In this document: in pieces, positions 30,787 to 37,979 of the stretch
Numbering within the stretch: position 1 is the stretch's first letter
Layout of the letters: each line of letters starts with the position of its first letter
Assembly (NCBI GenBank): GCA_041653875.1
Contig: JBAZEM010000001.1
Coordinates: 189,404-253,403, forward strand
Direction of reading: 5' to 3'
From: VSJD01 sp041653875
GTDB lineage: Bacteria > Verrucomicrobiota > Kiritimatiellia > JAAZAB01
Length of the DNA stretch: 64,000 nt
The notes under the pieces: model-generated
Told to the model about the DNA's origin: nothing
Database searches by the model: none
What the model saw: only the letters and a program-made list of their open reading frames with translations
Program-made: the position numbers and the translations under genes

Positions 30787-32352
30787 ATGAGCGCGATGTT
30801 CTGTTTCCAGTGCGAGCAAACGGCGGGCGGCAAAGGCTGTACCCGCGGGGGCGTCTGCGGCAAAAAACCGGAAGCGGCCCGTATTCAGGATGAGATCACC
30901 GCCGGTCTTGTCATGTTGGCGCGCGCGCTTGACGGCAAGCCGGTCGGCGCCCAGGACGCGGCGCTTTTTATGGACGCCCTCTTCATGACCGTGACCAACG
31001 TGAATTTCGACGAGTCCGCCCTTGGCGTCATGCGCGACCGCATCCTGCGCGGCGTCGCGCGTTACGGCGGCGCGCGCGCCTATGACCCGGACATCCTTTT
31101 CCACGGCGATCAGGATATTGTTTCGCTGCGTTCCACTCTGCTCTTCGGCCTGCGCGGCATGGCCGCCTATGCCAGCCATGCCCGCGTGCTGGGCAAGACC
31201 GATCCGGAGGTTTCCGAATGGTTGGTCAAGGGAATGCGGGCCGTTGGCGAAGATCATAGTGTCGAAGAATGGCTCGCACTGATTCTCGAGTTCGGCCGTG
31301 TCAACCTGGCGTGCATGGCGTTGCTCGACGCCGCCAACACCGGCGCCTACGGCAACCCGGTCCCAACCCCGGTTTCCACGACACGGACGCAAGGCCCTTT
31401 CATTATCGTCACCGGCCACGACCTGTACGATCTCAAGATGCTCTTGGAGCAGACCGTCGGCAAGGGCGTCAATATCTACACGCATGGCGAGATGCTCCCC
31501 GCCCACGCCTATCCGGAACTCAAAAAGTACCCGCAGCTTAAAGGCCATTTCGGCACTGCCTGGCAAAATCAGCAGAAGGAGTTCGACAATCTGCCCGGGG
31601 TTGTGCTTTACACCACGAATTGCCTGATGCCGCCCAAGCCGACCTATGCCGCCAACCTTTATACCACGGCGGAAGTCGGCTGGCCCGGTGTCAGGCACAT
31701 TGCCGCGGACGTTGACGGCAAGAAAGATTTTTCCGTCATGATTGACCATGCGCTCAAGCTGGGCGGCTGGACGGAAGAGATCGAAGGCGAGCCGCTGTTG
31801 ACCGGGTTCGGCCACAATGCAGTCATGGCCGTGGCCGACAAACTGGTTGCGGCGGTCAAGTCCGGCGCGGTCAAGCGCATCTTCCTTGTGGGCGGTTGCG
31901 ACGGTGCCAGATTAGGGCGCAATTACTATACGGAATTTGTGGAGAAGGCGCCGCAGGACACGCTGATCCTCACGCTGGCCTGCGGCAAATTCCGCTTCAA
32001 CCACCTGCAGGCCAAATTGGGCAATATTGGCGGCATTCCGCGCCTGCTCGACATGGGCCAGTGCAACGACGCCTATTCGGCGATCCAGGTGGCCGTTGCG
32101 CTTGCGAAGGTCTTTGGCTGCGGCGTGAACGACCTGCCGCTTTCGCTCATCCTTTCCTGGTATGAGCAGAAGGCGGTTTGCATCCTGCTCACACTGCTGT
32201 CCCTTGGGATCAAGAATATTCGCATCGGGCCCAGTCTGCCGGCCTTCGTCTCGCCGACCGTGCTGAACGTGCTCATCGAGAAGTTTGGGCTCACCCCGAT
32301 CAAGACGGCTGAGGAAGACCTGAGGGTGATCCTCGGTTCAGGCCAGACTTGA
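30787..32352 (+). CDS. hcp: hybrid cluster protein (hydroxylamine reductase)
   Basis: This Fe-S enzyme reduces nitric oxide and hydroxylamine and protects anaerobes from nitrosative stress. From the ATG at 30787 it has 521 residues. The N-terminal cluster motif CFQCEQTAGGKGCTRGGVCG has C-x2-C-x8-C-x5-C spacing, the class that binds a [4Fe-4S] cluster rather than the [2Fe-2S] of enterobacteria. Hybrid-cluster ligands are in THGEMLPAHAYPELK, VVLYTTNCLMPP and FLVGGCDGARLGRNYYTEF. TLILTLACGKFRFN, the MGQCNDAYSAI segment and SWYEQKAVCILLTLLSLGI complete the set. A perfect AAGGAGG lies six bases upstream. It belongs with the upstream Rrf2 regulator and ferredoxin, from which a composite repeat now separates it. 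Confidence 0.96.
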   Translation: MSAMFCFQCEQTAGGKGCTRGGVCGKKPEAARIQDEITAGLVMLARALDGKPVGAQDAALFMDALFMTVTNVNFDESALGVMRDRILRGVARYGGARAYDPDILFHGDQDIVSLRSTLLFGLRGMAAYASHARVLGKTDPEVSEWLVKGMRAVGEDHSVEEWLALILEFGRVNLACMALLDAANTGAYGNPVPTPVSTTRTQGPFIIVTGHDLYDLKMLLEQTVGKGVNIYTHGEMLPAHAYPELKKYPQLKGHFGTAWQNQQKEFDNLPGVVLYTTNCLMPPKPTYAANLYTTAEVGWPGVRHIAADVDGKKDFSVMIDHALKLGGWTEEIEGEPLLTGFGHNAVMAVADKLVAAVKSGAVKRIFLVGGCDGARLGRNYYTEFVEKAPQDTLILTLACGKFRFNHLQAKLGNIGGIPRLLDMGQCNDAYSAIQVAVALAKVFGCGVNDLPLSLILSWYEQKAVCILLTLLSLGIKNIRIGPSLPAFVSPTVLNVLIEKFGLTPIKTAEEDLRVILGSGQT

Positions 32353-32402
32353 GGCAGGGCGTTAGGGTGGGGCGCTTAATTTGATGCAAAGAATTTGAAT
32401 TT

Positions 32403-32440
32403 TGTAGCCGCGAGACGGCACGCCTGCAATGCTATGCTTG
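32403..32440. repeat. partial family A REP unit
   Basis: TGTAGCCGCGAGACG is followed by a fragment of the GCCTGCAATGCTATGC palindrome, with the closing half missing. It lies between hcp and the SGNH hydrolase gene. Confidence 0.6.
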
Positions 32441-32448
32441 CGTGATGT

Positions 32449-33111
32449 CTATCCTGCCGGGAACCATTGCATCAGTTCTCTGGCAACGAGTTCATGCCCC
32501 TGTCGGTTGGGATGGTTGCTCCATGCCAGAAGGTCGGACAAATCGCCGGCCTGCATGTACTGCTGAAATGCGGCAGAGCTGTCCGCTAATCCGACATTGT
32601 TCTCGTCCGCAAGTCGGCGGATTTGGTTGGCATGCGCCGTCAGCAGGGGCTTGTCCTCGCCTGTGTAGTCCGGGGCCTGTGTTATGTCGAATGTTGGCGT
32701 CAGCAAGATCATTTTGACGCCCGCTCGGCCTCCGGCCTGAATCATACTGCGCCAGGCGTTCCATGCTTTGTCCAGACCGATGCCGCGGTCATTCAGGCCG
32801 TAATCGATGGTAATGAGGTCGGGACGGTGGCAGAGAACGTCATCGGCGAATCGAGCGGCGCCTGACTCCGAGTTTTCGCCCCCGATTGCAGTGACAATGA
32901 CATTGACGACCGCAGAAGGGAACCGGTGCTTGAGACCAACCTGCAACAGATGCGGATAGGCGTTCAGTGTATCGACCATCGGGGTTGCGAAGTAGCCGGC
33001 GGGCACGCTGTGTCCGTGGCACACGATATTCACCGTCCGGTTATTAGGCCACTGCCGCCTGAGTACGCCGGTAATGTCGGATAGGTACAATCTCCGTTCA
33101 GGTATGCTCAT
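32449..33111 (-). CDS. SGNH/GDSL hydrolase family protein
   Basis: This 220-residue probable esterase has the nucleophile block NIVCHGHSVPAGYF (GHS in place of GDS). A glycine block IVTAIGGENSESG follows, then the DYGLND asparagine block, and the catalytic histidine in SNHPNRQGHELVARE. These four blocks in order are typical of the SGNH superfamily, whose members deacylate lipids or polysaccharides. No signal peptide is visible, so it would act in the cytosol. The surroundings give no substrate. Confidence 0.85.
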   Translation of the reverse strand: MSIPERRLYLSDITGVLRRQWPNNRTVNIVCHGHSVPAGYFATPMVDTLNAYPHLLQVGLKHRFPSAVVNVIVTAIGGENSESGAARFADDVLCHRPDLITIDYGLNDRGIGLDKAWNAWRSMIQAGGRAGVKMILLTPTFDITQAPDYTGEDKPLLTAHANQIRRLADENNVGLADSSAAFQQYMQAGDLSDLLAWSNHPNRQGHELVARELMQWFPAG

Positions 33112-33305
33112 GTCGTTCGTCCTTATCGAATGTCCGACGGTCGGGGGACGTCGTCACCCCGACCGCTCCGCGTTCGCGCGCCACGAAACGATTCGGTTTT
33201 CAGCCGCAAATCGATCCGCCAAGGCAGAAAGCCCCATACACGCGATCAAAATACAAAAGAGTAAGAACACATGAAAGCCCTTTTTTCCACACGGCTCAAG
33301 CCGGC

Positions 33306-33337
33306 CGAGAAAGCGGCCTGTTTCCTCCGCTTTCTCG
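33306..33337. repeat. perfect 11-bp stem hairpin
   Basis: The gap 33112-33493 has no gene. CGAGAAAGCGG (33306-33316) and CCGCTTTCTCG (33327-33337) are exact complements around a 10-base loop. No T-run follows. Its role is unknown. Confidence 0.6.
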
Positions 33338-33378
33338 AAAACCAACCCTCGTCCGAAATCGAGGTCGGTCGAAATAGC

Positions 33379-33413
33379 GCAAAGTGTATTGTGAAGGGAT
33401 GACCACGATGCTT
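33379..33413. repeat. solo copy of the Y1-transposon terminal repeat
   Basis: AAAGTGTATTGTGAAGGG, followed by a variant of TGACCCCAATGCTTC, matches the right end of the element at 54736-55895. It stands alone here without a transposase, as a relic or solo insertion close to the tRNA gene. Confidence 0.7.
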
Positions 33414-33493
33414 CCTCGCGCGCGACAAACCGGAATTAATCGCTTGCCAAATATAGCCTCAAGGCATAGGCTATCCCCGGATGCCATGCTAAA

Positions 33494-33568
33494 GCGGGAG
33501 TAATTCAGTGGCAGAATGTCAGCTTCCCAAGCTGAACGTCGTGGGTTCGACTCCCATCTCCCGCTCCA
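33494..33568 (+). tRNA. tRNA-Gly (anticodon CCC)
   Basis: The full cloverleaf is visible. The acceptor stem GCGGGAG pairs with CTCCCGC. The D arm contains TTCAGTGGCAGAA. The anticodon stem TCAGC/GCTGA encloses the loop TTCCCAA with anticodon CCC (codon GGG). The T arm is GTGGG-TTCGACT-CCCAT, with discriminator T and an encoded CCA. It is followed by a transposase relic and an A/T-rich gene cluster, as often seen at tRNA integration sites, although I found no duplicated tRNA 3' end. Confidence 0.95.
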
Positions 33569-33840
33569 CTTTTACGGCGCAATGCTCCCCTGTGTCCGCG
33601 TTTTGTATTCCAAGGAACTGGGTCAAAAATCAAGCATTCAGTGAATATATTCAGGACTCCTCCAGCCTCACGCTTTTCGGTTTAGGCTTGCTTTTGACGG
33701 TTCTTCAAAACGGGATGCGGCGCCTGTGGGCACATCCAAAACGGTTGGTGCGATCATCAAGCGCGAGATCGGTCTTGCGCGACACACGCGCCTATCCGGA
33801 GTTGGAAGTTCGGCGCATGGCCTGGTGAAGTTGTGGCGCC

Positions 33841-33950
33841 GTGAAGCTGGAGCGCTTGAACTGGCTGACGGCCTGTCCGTTTTACACGAAACACTTCGCT
33901 TGCTTTGTGGGACGTCGGCGTCGGGTCGTCGGGTCACGGCGGTTGCCAAC
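33841..33950 (+). pseudogene. ISL3-type transposase fragment
   Basis: The gap 33569-33964 has no intact gene. The frame at 33841 reads LERLNWLTACPFYTKHFACF then VGRRRR, which resembles the region before the catalytic domain of ISL3-family transposases (NPFYTKRFAxxVGRRCR). Only ~37 residues are recognisable, and the similarity stops on both sides. It is a decayed remnant next to tRNA-Gly. The identification is from memory of the family and is moderate. Confidence 0.45.
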
Positions 33951-33964
33951 AACGCCCGCTTTCA

Positions 33965-34663
33965 TCAAGGCGAGGTGTAAATCAGCCGGACGCCGGCTAA
34001 TACGACCAGGACTCCGCAGATTTTTTTCAGAACGAGCGCCCCTTTTGATTTCTCATTCCACTTTAGATAATGTTCGACCAGTTCGGTGGAGGTTCCCGCC
34101 GCTACAATCACAGCGCAATGCCCAATGCCATAAACCGCCAGCAATAAAACCCCGTAGGAAAGATTTGTCGCTGCCACTTTGAATGTCACCGCCAGCATCG
34201 GCGCCATGTAGGCGAACGTGCAGGGGCCTAACGCAACCCCGAACATCAGCCCCAGAATAAAAGCCGCCAGAAGACCGCGGCGTTTCATCCCGACCCGTGA
34301 TGGCCCCGACCAGGGCATGGGAATCACGCCCAGAAGATGAAGTCCGACGAGAAAAAATATAGCCGCGACAAAATAATTGCCGTAGCGGCCGATATCTCCC
34401 ATCATCCGCCCAGCCGAAGCCGTAATCGCGCCGATGGCGCCGATCGTAATAAGTATCCCGGTTGAAAAAAGGAGTGAAATAAGGAATGCCCGCCCCGTGG
34501 ATATCTTGCCCTGCTCGTCAATGAAGCCGACAATGAGCGGAATGCCGGCGAGATGGCATGGGCTAAGCAGAATGCTCAAAATACCCCAAATTAACGCCGC
34601 AGATATTGCAATGAGCGCAGAACCTTCAACGGCATGGGTCAATGATGTAAATAACTGTTCCAT
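33965..34663 (-). CDS. CcdA-type cytochrome c biogenesis / thiol transport membrane protein
   Basis: This 232-residue polytopic inner-membrane protein with about six helices carries the two conserved cysteines of the CcdA/DsbD-beta fold, in SILLSPCHLAGIPL (C36) and ALGPCTFAYMAP. CcdA moves reducing equivalents from cytosolic thioredoxin to periplasmic thiol proteins. It is the last gene of a minus-strand cluster containing a membrane-anchored thioredoxin and a CPKC protein, its likely redox partners. No cytochrome c or Ccm/Ccs genes are present, so its job here is probably to feed the adjacent system rather than cytochrome assembly. Confidence 0.9.
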   Translation of the reverse strand: MEQLFTSLTHAVEGSALIAISAALIWGILSILLSPCHLAGIPLIVGFIDEQGKISTGRAFLISLLFSTGILITIGAIGAITASAGRMMGDIGRYGNYFVAAIFFLVGLHLLGVIPMPWSGPSRVGMKRRGLLAAFILGLMFGVALGPCTFAYMAPMLAVTFKVAATNLSYGVLLLAVYGIGHCAVIVAAGTSTELVEHYLKWNEKSKGALVLKKICGVLVVLAGVRLIYTSP

Positions 34664-34737
34664 TATTCACGTCTAATGCGGGCTGTGCCCGCAACCCAAA
34701 CAACAATTCCCTTGGTCAGGTCCTGAAGTCGATAAAT

Positions 34738-34855
34738 GTCCAATAACCAACACTCAATATCCAATGTCCCAGTGCGGATATCGTTAAGGTAATGTTCCTA
34801 ACGCTTCTCTTTCCTTCATGATTGGATATTCCTTGTTGGATATTGGATATTCGCG
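34738..34855. repeat. inverted pair of CAATATC-type heptad arms
   Basis: CAATAAC/CAACACT/CAATATC units (34738-34768) face GGATATT/CCTTGTT/GGATATT units (34823-34855) over a ~54-base spacer, between ccdA and the DUF6951-like gene. Confidence 0.8.
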
Positions 34856-34895
34856 CTTTTCTTGTTTTTTATAGCGGTTTCGAGTGGTTAAGGTG

Positions 34896-35228
34896 CTAAT
34901 CACATTTAAACTTAATGCTTATATCCTTCGGCAGGGCCAGGCCGGCCGACACTTGCATGGCCTTGAAAATTCCGGCTGGCACAACGCATCCGGCGCAACA
35001 ACCTTTCAGAGTTTCGCGCACAAGCGGCATTATTTTGCCATCTCCAGTTGGACTTATTTCCTGGAAGGCATCCACCGGCTGGATTTTGTTTAGCTTTAGC
35101 GCTAATGCCTCTATTTTTTCGCAATTCGATTCAATTCCAAAATTAACGTTCTGCTGATCTTCGCTTTCGGCTATTGCATGTGTTACAAAACCACAGATAC
35201 CGGCCTGAATTTCCGTGTTGGTTTTCAT
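34896..35228 (-). CDS. DUF6951-like cysteine-rich protein
   Basis: This 110-residue cytosolic protein has no proven function. Five cysteines are notable: C12 (AGICGFVTHA), C36 (ESNCEKIEALA) and C77, C78, C81 (LKGCCAGCVVPAGIFKAMQV). The C-terminal AGLALPKDISIKF is typical of a small family found with thioredoxins and metal permeases in anaerobes and archaea; I recall it as DUF6951. The start overlaps the thioredoxin stop (ATGA). The cysteines could bind a metal or metalloid, or take part in thiol exchange. Confidence 0.7.
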   Translation of the reverse strand: MKTNTEIQAGICGFVTHAIAESEDQQNVNFGIESNCEKIEALALKLNKIQPVDAFQEISPTGDGKIMPLVRETLKGCCAGCVVPAGIFKAMQVSAGLALPKDISIKFKCD

Positions 35229-35761
35229 TGATTATTTCCATTAAAGGCGAATCCAAGCTCTTTCCATTTGCCCAAAATATCTTCCTTGCCAAAAAAACCT
35301 TCATGCCGGAAAAGCTCTTTGCCGTCCGGCGTAAAAAATATCTGGGTGGGAATCACACGGATATTGAACTTTTTCGCTTCGTCTGGATTTTGCCAGACAT
35401 CTATGAATTGCACCTCAAACTTGTCGGCATGGGTCTTTTTGAAACCTTCCAGAATCGGCGCCATCATCTTGCAGGGGATGCATTTCCCCGCGCCCAGGTC
35501 CACTAAGCGCGGCAATATCTTTGTTTGGCTGGCTAACTCCACATTGTCGCCGTTCACGCCAACCGCCGCAGCAGTATTCGCCGAGGCCGCCTCGGCCGTT
35601 TGGCTTGCTCCCTTCGGGGGCCTGCATTGGCATGGAGACTTCGCCAAGAACACCGTGACAATAGCCAAAGCAAGTATGATCCAAATCCATTTTCCGCCGC
35701 CGCCCTGCCGCCCGCATTCACAAAAATCGCCCGCTTCTTTCTTCGCTTGGCCTTCGGTCAT
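35225..35761 (-). CDS. membrane-anchored thioredoxin-fold protein
   Basis: This is a thioredoxin-like protein with an N-terminal anchor. From the ATG at 35761 (behind AAGGGG) it has a short cytoplasmic part with two cysteines (DFCECGRQ), a transmembrane helix (WIWIILALAIVTVFLA) and a periplasmic thioredoxin domain. The active site CIPC lies in LGAGKCIPCKMMAPILEGFK, and the cis-proline region is IRVIPTQIFFTPDGKELFRH. Longer starts at 35776 and 35797 are possible. It probably receives electrons from the CcdA homologue two genes downstream. The order thioredoxin, DUF6951-like, ccdA with ATGA overlap suggests one transcript. Confidence 0.88.
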   Translation of the reverse strand: MTEGQAKKEAGDFCECGRQGGGGKWIWIILALAIVTVFLAKSPCQCRPPKGASQTAEAASANTAAAVGVNGDNVELASQTKILPRLVDLGAGKCIPCKMMAPILEGFKKTHADKFEVQFIDVWQNPDEAKKFNIRVIPTQIFFTPDGKELFRHEGFFGKEDILGKWKELGFAFNGNNQ

Positions 35762-35793
35762 GATTTCCCCTTTCATGCTTGATCCGCGCCTCC

Positions 35794-36027
35794 TCACGCC
35801 AGAAATTTCTTGATGGCTTCCACACTGAGCGCCTTCCCGGCGCTCTTAACCTGGCCGTCCACCGCCAGAGCCGGAGTAATCATCACGCCGAACTTTATGA
35901 TGTCCATGATTTTCTCCACTTTCTCAACAACCGCCGCAATCCCCAGTTCCTTGACCGCCTGTTCGGCGTTAGCTGTCAAGGCGTGGCACTTCGGACAACC
36001 TGTTCCAAGTATCTGTATTTTTTTCAT
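35794..36027 (-). CDS. small redox-active disulfide protein (thioredoxin family)
   Basis: This 77-residue thioredoxin-like protein carries a CPKC active site in ILGTGCPKCHALTANAEQAV and the cis-proline segment VMITPALAVDGQVKSAG. It matches the redox-active disulfide protein 2 family that is regularly encoded beside COG0701 permeases. It begins five bases after the permease stop on the same strand. A direct role in reducing the permease substrate or the permease is inference. Confidence 0.9.
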   Translation of the reverse strand: MKKIQILGTGCPKCHALTANAEQAVKELGIAAVVEKVEKIMDIIKFGVMITPALAVDGQVKSAGKALSVEAIKKFLA

Positions 36028-36031
36028 TTTA

Positions 36032-37339
36032 TTATTTCACCCATGCGCCGAACATCAAACCCGTAATAGTTGACATCACCACCACTAACCCGACAAACAC
36101 GGCGGTTTTCTTGAATCCGACGATTTTATAAATCACAATCACACTTGGCACAGAAAGCGCGGGACCCGCCAACAGAAGCGCCAAGGCCGGCCCCTTGCCC
36201 ATGCCAAGCCGCATCAATGTTTCGGTGATCGGAATTTCGGTCAGGGTGGCGAAATACCACATCGCTCCGATAACCGAGGCGAAAAGATTCGAAAATATAC
36301 TGTTCCCGCCCACGAGACTGGCAACAGCTTTTTCCGGAATCAAGGCGCTGATAAATCCAGTGATGAAAACTCCGCCAAAAAGAAGAGGCACGATCATTTT
36401 GGCAAAACCCCAAGTTGACCGCATCCATTCTTCGATTTCATCGCGCGAAAACCATTTCCACGTCAGCAGAAGGACGATAATGCCCATCAGTCCGGCCAAA
36501 TGCCACTTGAATTGGTGGACGGTCATGGTAAAGCTCGGCATAGGCTTTGTTCCGGCAATGTCGGCCTTGTCGATGCGCCTCACATCGGGTTTTAGCCGCC
36601 CCTGCGGATTGTATTCCTGGATATCAAGAGCATCTTTCGTGGTGTAGCGAATATTGGCCGTGATGACACTGCCGTCATTCATTACGACGGCAACATCATT
36701 GGTGTTGTACCAGTCGCTGAAGACCAGGAAGAGAATCATGCCCGCGAAAAACAGCGCTGTTTTCCAAAGCGGCCTTGGGCTCCGCGGCGGTTCCGGCAAA
36801 GCCATGGCAACTTCCGCGCGTTGTGTTTCGGAGCGCCTGAAAACGGCGGCCATGATAAGACCGATGACAAAGGCAAACCCAATTGAAAAAACCGCCCGCG
36901 CAAGACCGATTTCAAACCCGAGCACGCGCGCCGAGAGAAAAATCGCCATGACATTTATGCCGGGGCCGGAATACAGAAAAGCGCTGGCCGGACCAAGACC
37001 GGCGCCCATGGTGTAAATGCCGGCGAACATCGGGAGCACACTGCAGGAACAAACCGCCAGAATGCATCCCGAGACCGAAGCCACAGTATATGCCAGCATA
37101 CGATTGGAGCGCGGGCCAAGATAGCGCATGACCGATGCCTGCGAAAGAAAAGTGGCAATGGCCCCGGCAATGAACATGGCCGGAACCACGCAGGCGAGGG
37201 TATGTTCGCGGGCATACCATTGCAGAAGCCGGAACGCCTCGTAAATCGCGCTTGAAACCTTGGGATTCCCCAGCGGCAAATAATATGCCACAAGGAATAT
37301 GCCCGCCAGCCAGCCGAATATTTTCCATTCTTTTTTCAT
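36032..37339 (-). CDS. COG0701 family permease (UPF0718/ArsP-like)
   Basis: This ~435-residue polytopic inner-membrane permease has the conserved CSCSVLPMFAGIYTMGAG motif and SGPGINVMAIFLSARVLG in the first half. A second-half repeat is FGGVFITGFISALIP and YFATLTEIPITETLMRLGMG. Between the halves is a ~100-residue soluble stretch (VMNDGSVITANIRYTTKDAL onward) that is unusual. Relatives export organoarsenicals or other metalloids (ArsP) or are of unknown specificity. The arsR gene upstream and the redox proteins downstream support metalloid or thiol-linked transport. I prefer the ATG at 37339; a TTG at 37360 with a CAGGAAA in front is also possible. Confidence 0.88.
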   Translation of the reverse strand: MKKEWKIFGWLAGIFLVAYYLPLGNPKVSSAIYEAFRLLQWYAREHTLACVVPAMFIAGAIATFLSQASVMRYLGPRSNRMLAYTVASVSGCILAVCSCSVLPMFAGIYTMGAGLGPASAFLYSGPGINVMAIFLSARVLGFEIGLARAVFSIGFAFVIGLIMAAVFRRSETQRAEVAMALPEPPRSPRPLWKTALFFAGMILFLVFSDWYNTNDVAVVMNDGSVITANIRYTTKDALDIQEYNPQGRLKPDVRRIDKADIAGTKPMPSFTMTVHQFKWHLAGLMGIIVLLLTWKWFSRDEIEEWMRSTWGFAKMIVPLLFGGVFITGFISALIPEKAVASLVGGNSIFSNLFASVIGAMWYFATLTEIPITETLMRLGMGKGPALALLLAGPALSVPSVIVIYKIVGFKKTAVFVGLVVVMSTITGLMFGAWVK

Positions 37340-37384
37340 TGCTTTTTTTTCTTTCAGCAATAATTTCCTGTTTTATCTTCAATC

Positions 37385-37638
37385 TTCATAACTGCTCAGC
37401 CAGAATTCAGGAGTCAGCCCGCCTGCAACGCTGTGCCCTGCCCGCAGTGCTACGCACAGCGTTGCAGGCGGGGTAGCACTGCGGGCAGGTAGTCAGAATA
37501 AAGAACTCATATAGGCCAAGCGAATACGAAGAGAACCGGCGCTAAACGCAGGGCCTTGACGGAATGTCCGTCGCATTCTTTAATGGCTGATTCTTGCGTA
37601 TTTTATTCTGTATCCTGAATTCTGACTGCTGAGTTGTT
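37385..37638. repeat. ~180-bp composite repeat, copy 3, with self-nested palindrome
   Basis: This has the same orientation and core as copy 2. The first heptad arm is interrupted at 37418-37489 by the family D palindrome, which itself carries an inverted second copy of the same palindrome in its loop. The far heptad arm (37603-37638) encodes the last ~10 residues and stop of the ArsR-like protein. Confidence 0.9.
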
Positions 37639-37920
37639 GCCAATCTTCATAACTTCAACGGCGCATTTCAGGGCATTAAGAATGCAGGGAGTCCGTAGAT
37701 GATAAAACACCCGCATTCCGTCCCGCCGGTCGGTGACGATCCCCGCCCGTTTAAGGACTGCCAGGTGCCGCGAAATGTTGGACTGGTCGATATCCACCAG
37801 TGCGTTCAATTCGCAGACACAGCGGTCGACGCCGGTCAGGGCGTGAACGATCAGCACGCGCGCCGGATGGGCGAGCGCTTTAAGTATTTCCGCCCTGAAT
37901 TTGGCCTGTTGGTAGTCCAT
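37603..37920 (-). CDS. ArsR family transcriptional regulator
   Basis: This 105-residue winged-helix repressor from the ATG at 37920 reads KFRAEILKALAHPARVLIVH at the start of the domain. The recognition helix is in NALVDIDQSNISRHLAVLKR, with the wing AGIVTDRRDGMRVFYHLR. A CVC pair (DRCVCELNALV) sits where E. coli ArsR has its arsenite-binding ELCVCDL, but the third cysteine is absent; a further cysteine is in LRTPCILNALKC. Metalloid sensing is therefore plausible. The last ten residues (from AVRIQDTE) are encoded by a heptad array. A dyad overlaps its promoter. The controlled genes are presumably the permease-thioredoxin cluster downstream. An open frame further upstream (to 38358) is not coding. 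Confidence 0.88.
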   Translation of the reverse strand: MDYQQAKFRAEILKALAHPARVLIVHALTGVDRCVCELNALVDIDQSNISRHLAVLKRAGIVTDRRDGMRVFYHLRTPCILNALKCAVEVMKIGNNSAVRIQDTE

Positions 37921-37929
37921 GTCTGGAAC

Positions 37930-37956
37930 ATTATGCGCATTAATGCATAAGGTCAA
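37930..37956 (-). promoter_or_regulatory. arsR promoter with internal operator dyad
   Basis: On the minus strand TTGACC (37956-37951) and CATAAT (37935-37930) are 15 bases apart. The dyad TTATGCATTAATGCGCATAA fills the spacer and the -10 (37931-37950) and has 6-bp perfect arms. The start codon at 37920 is ~10 bases from the -10, so the message would be nearly leaderless. Confidence 0.5.
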
Positions 37957-37979
37957 GAAAATAGAGGCTGTGGCGCGGC

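Noticed and set aside
33569..33640. Duplicated tRNA 3' end as an attachment site for the redox island
   Set aside because: I looked for a second copy of the T-arm/acceptor sequence downstream and did not find one in the window, so an integrative element is not proven.
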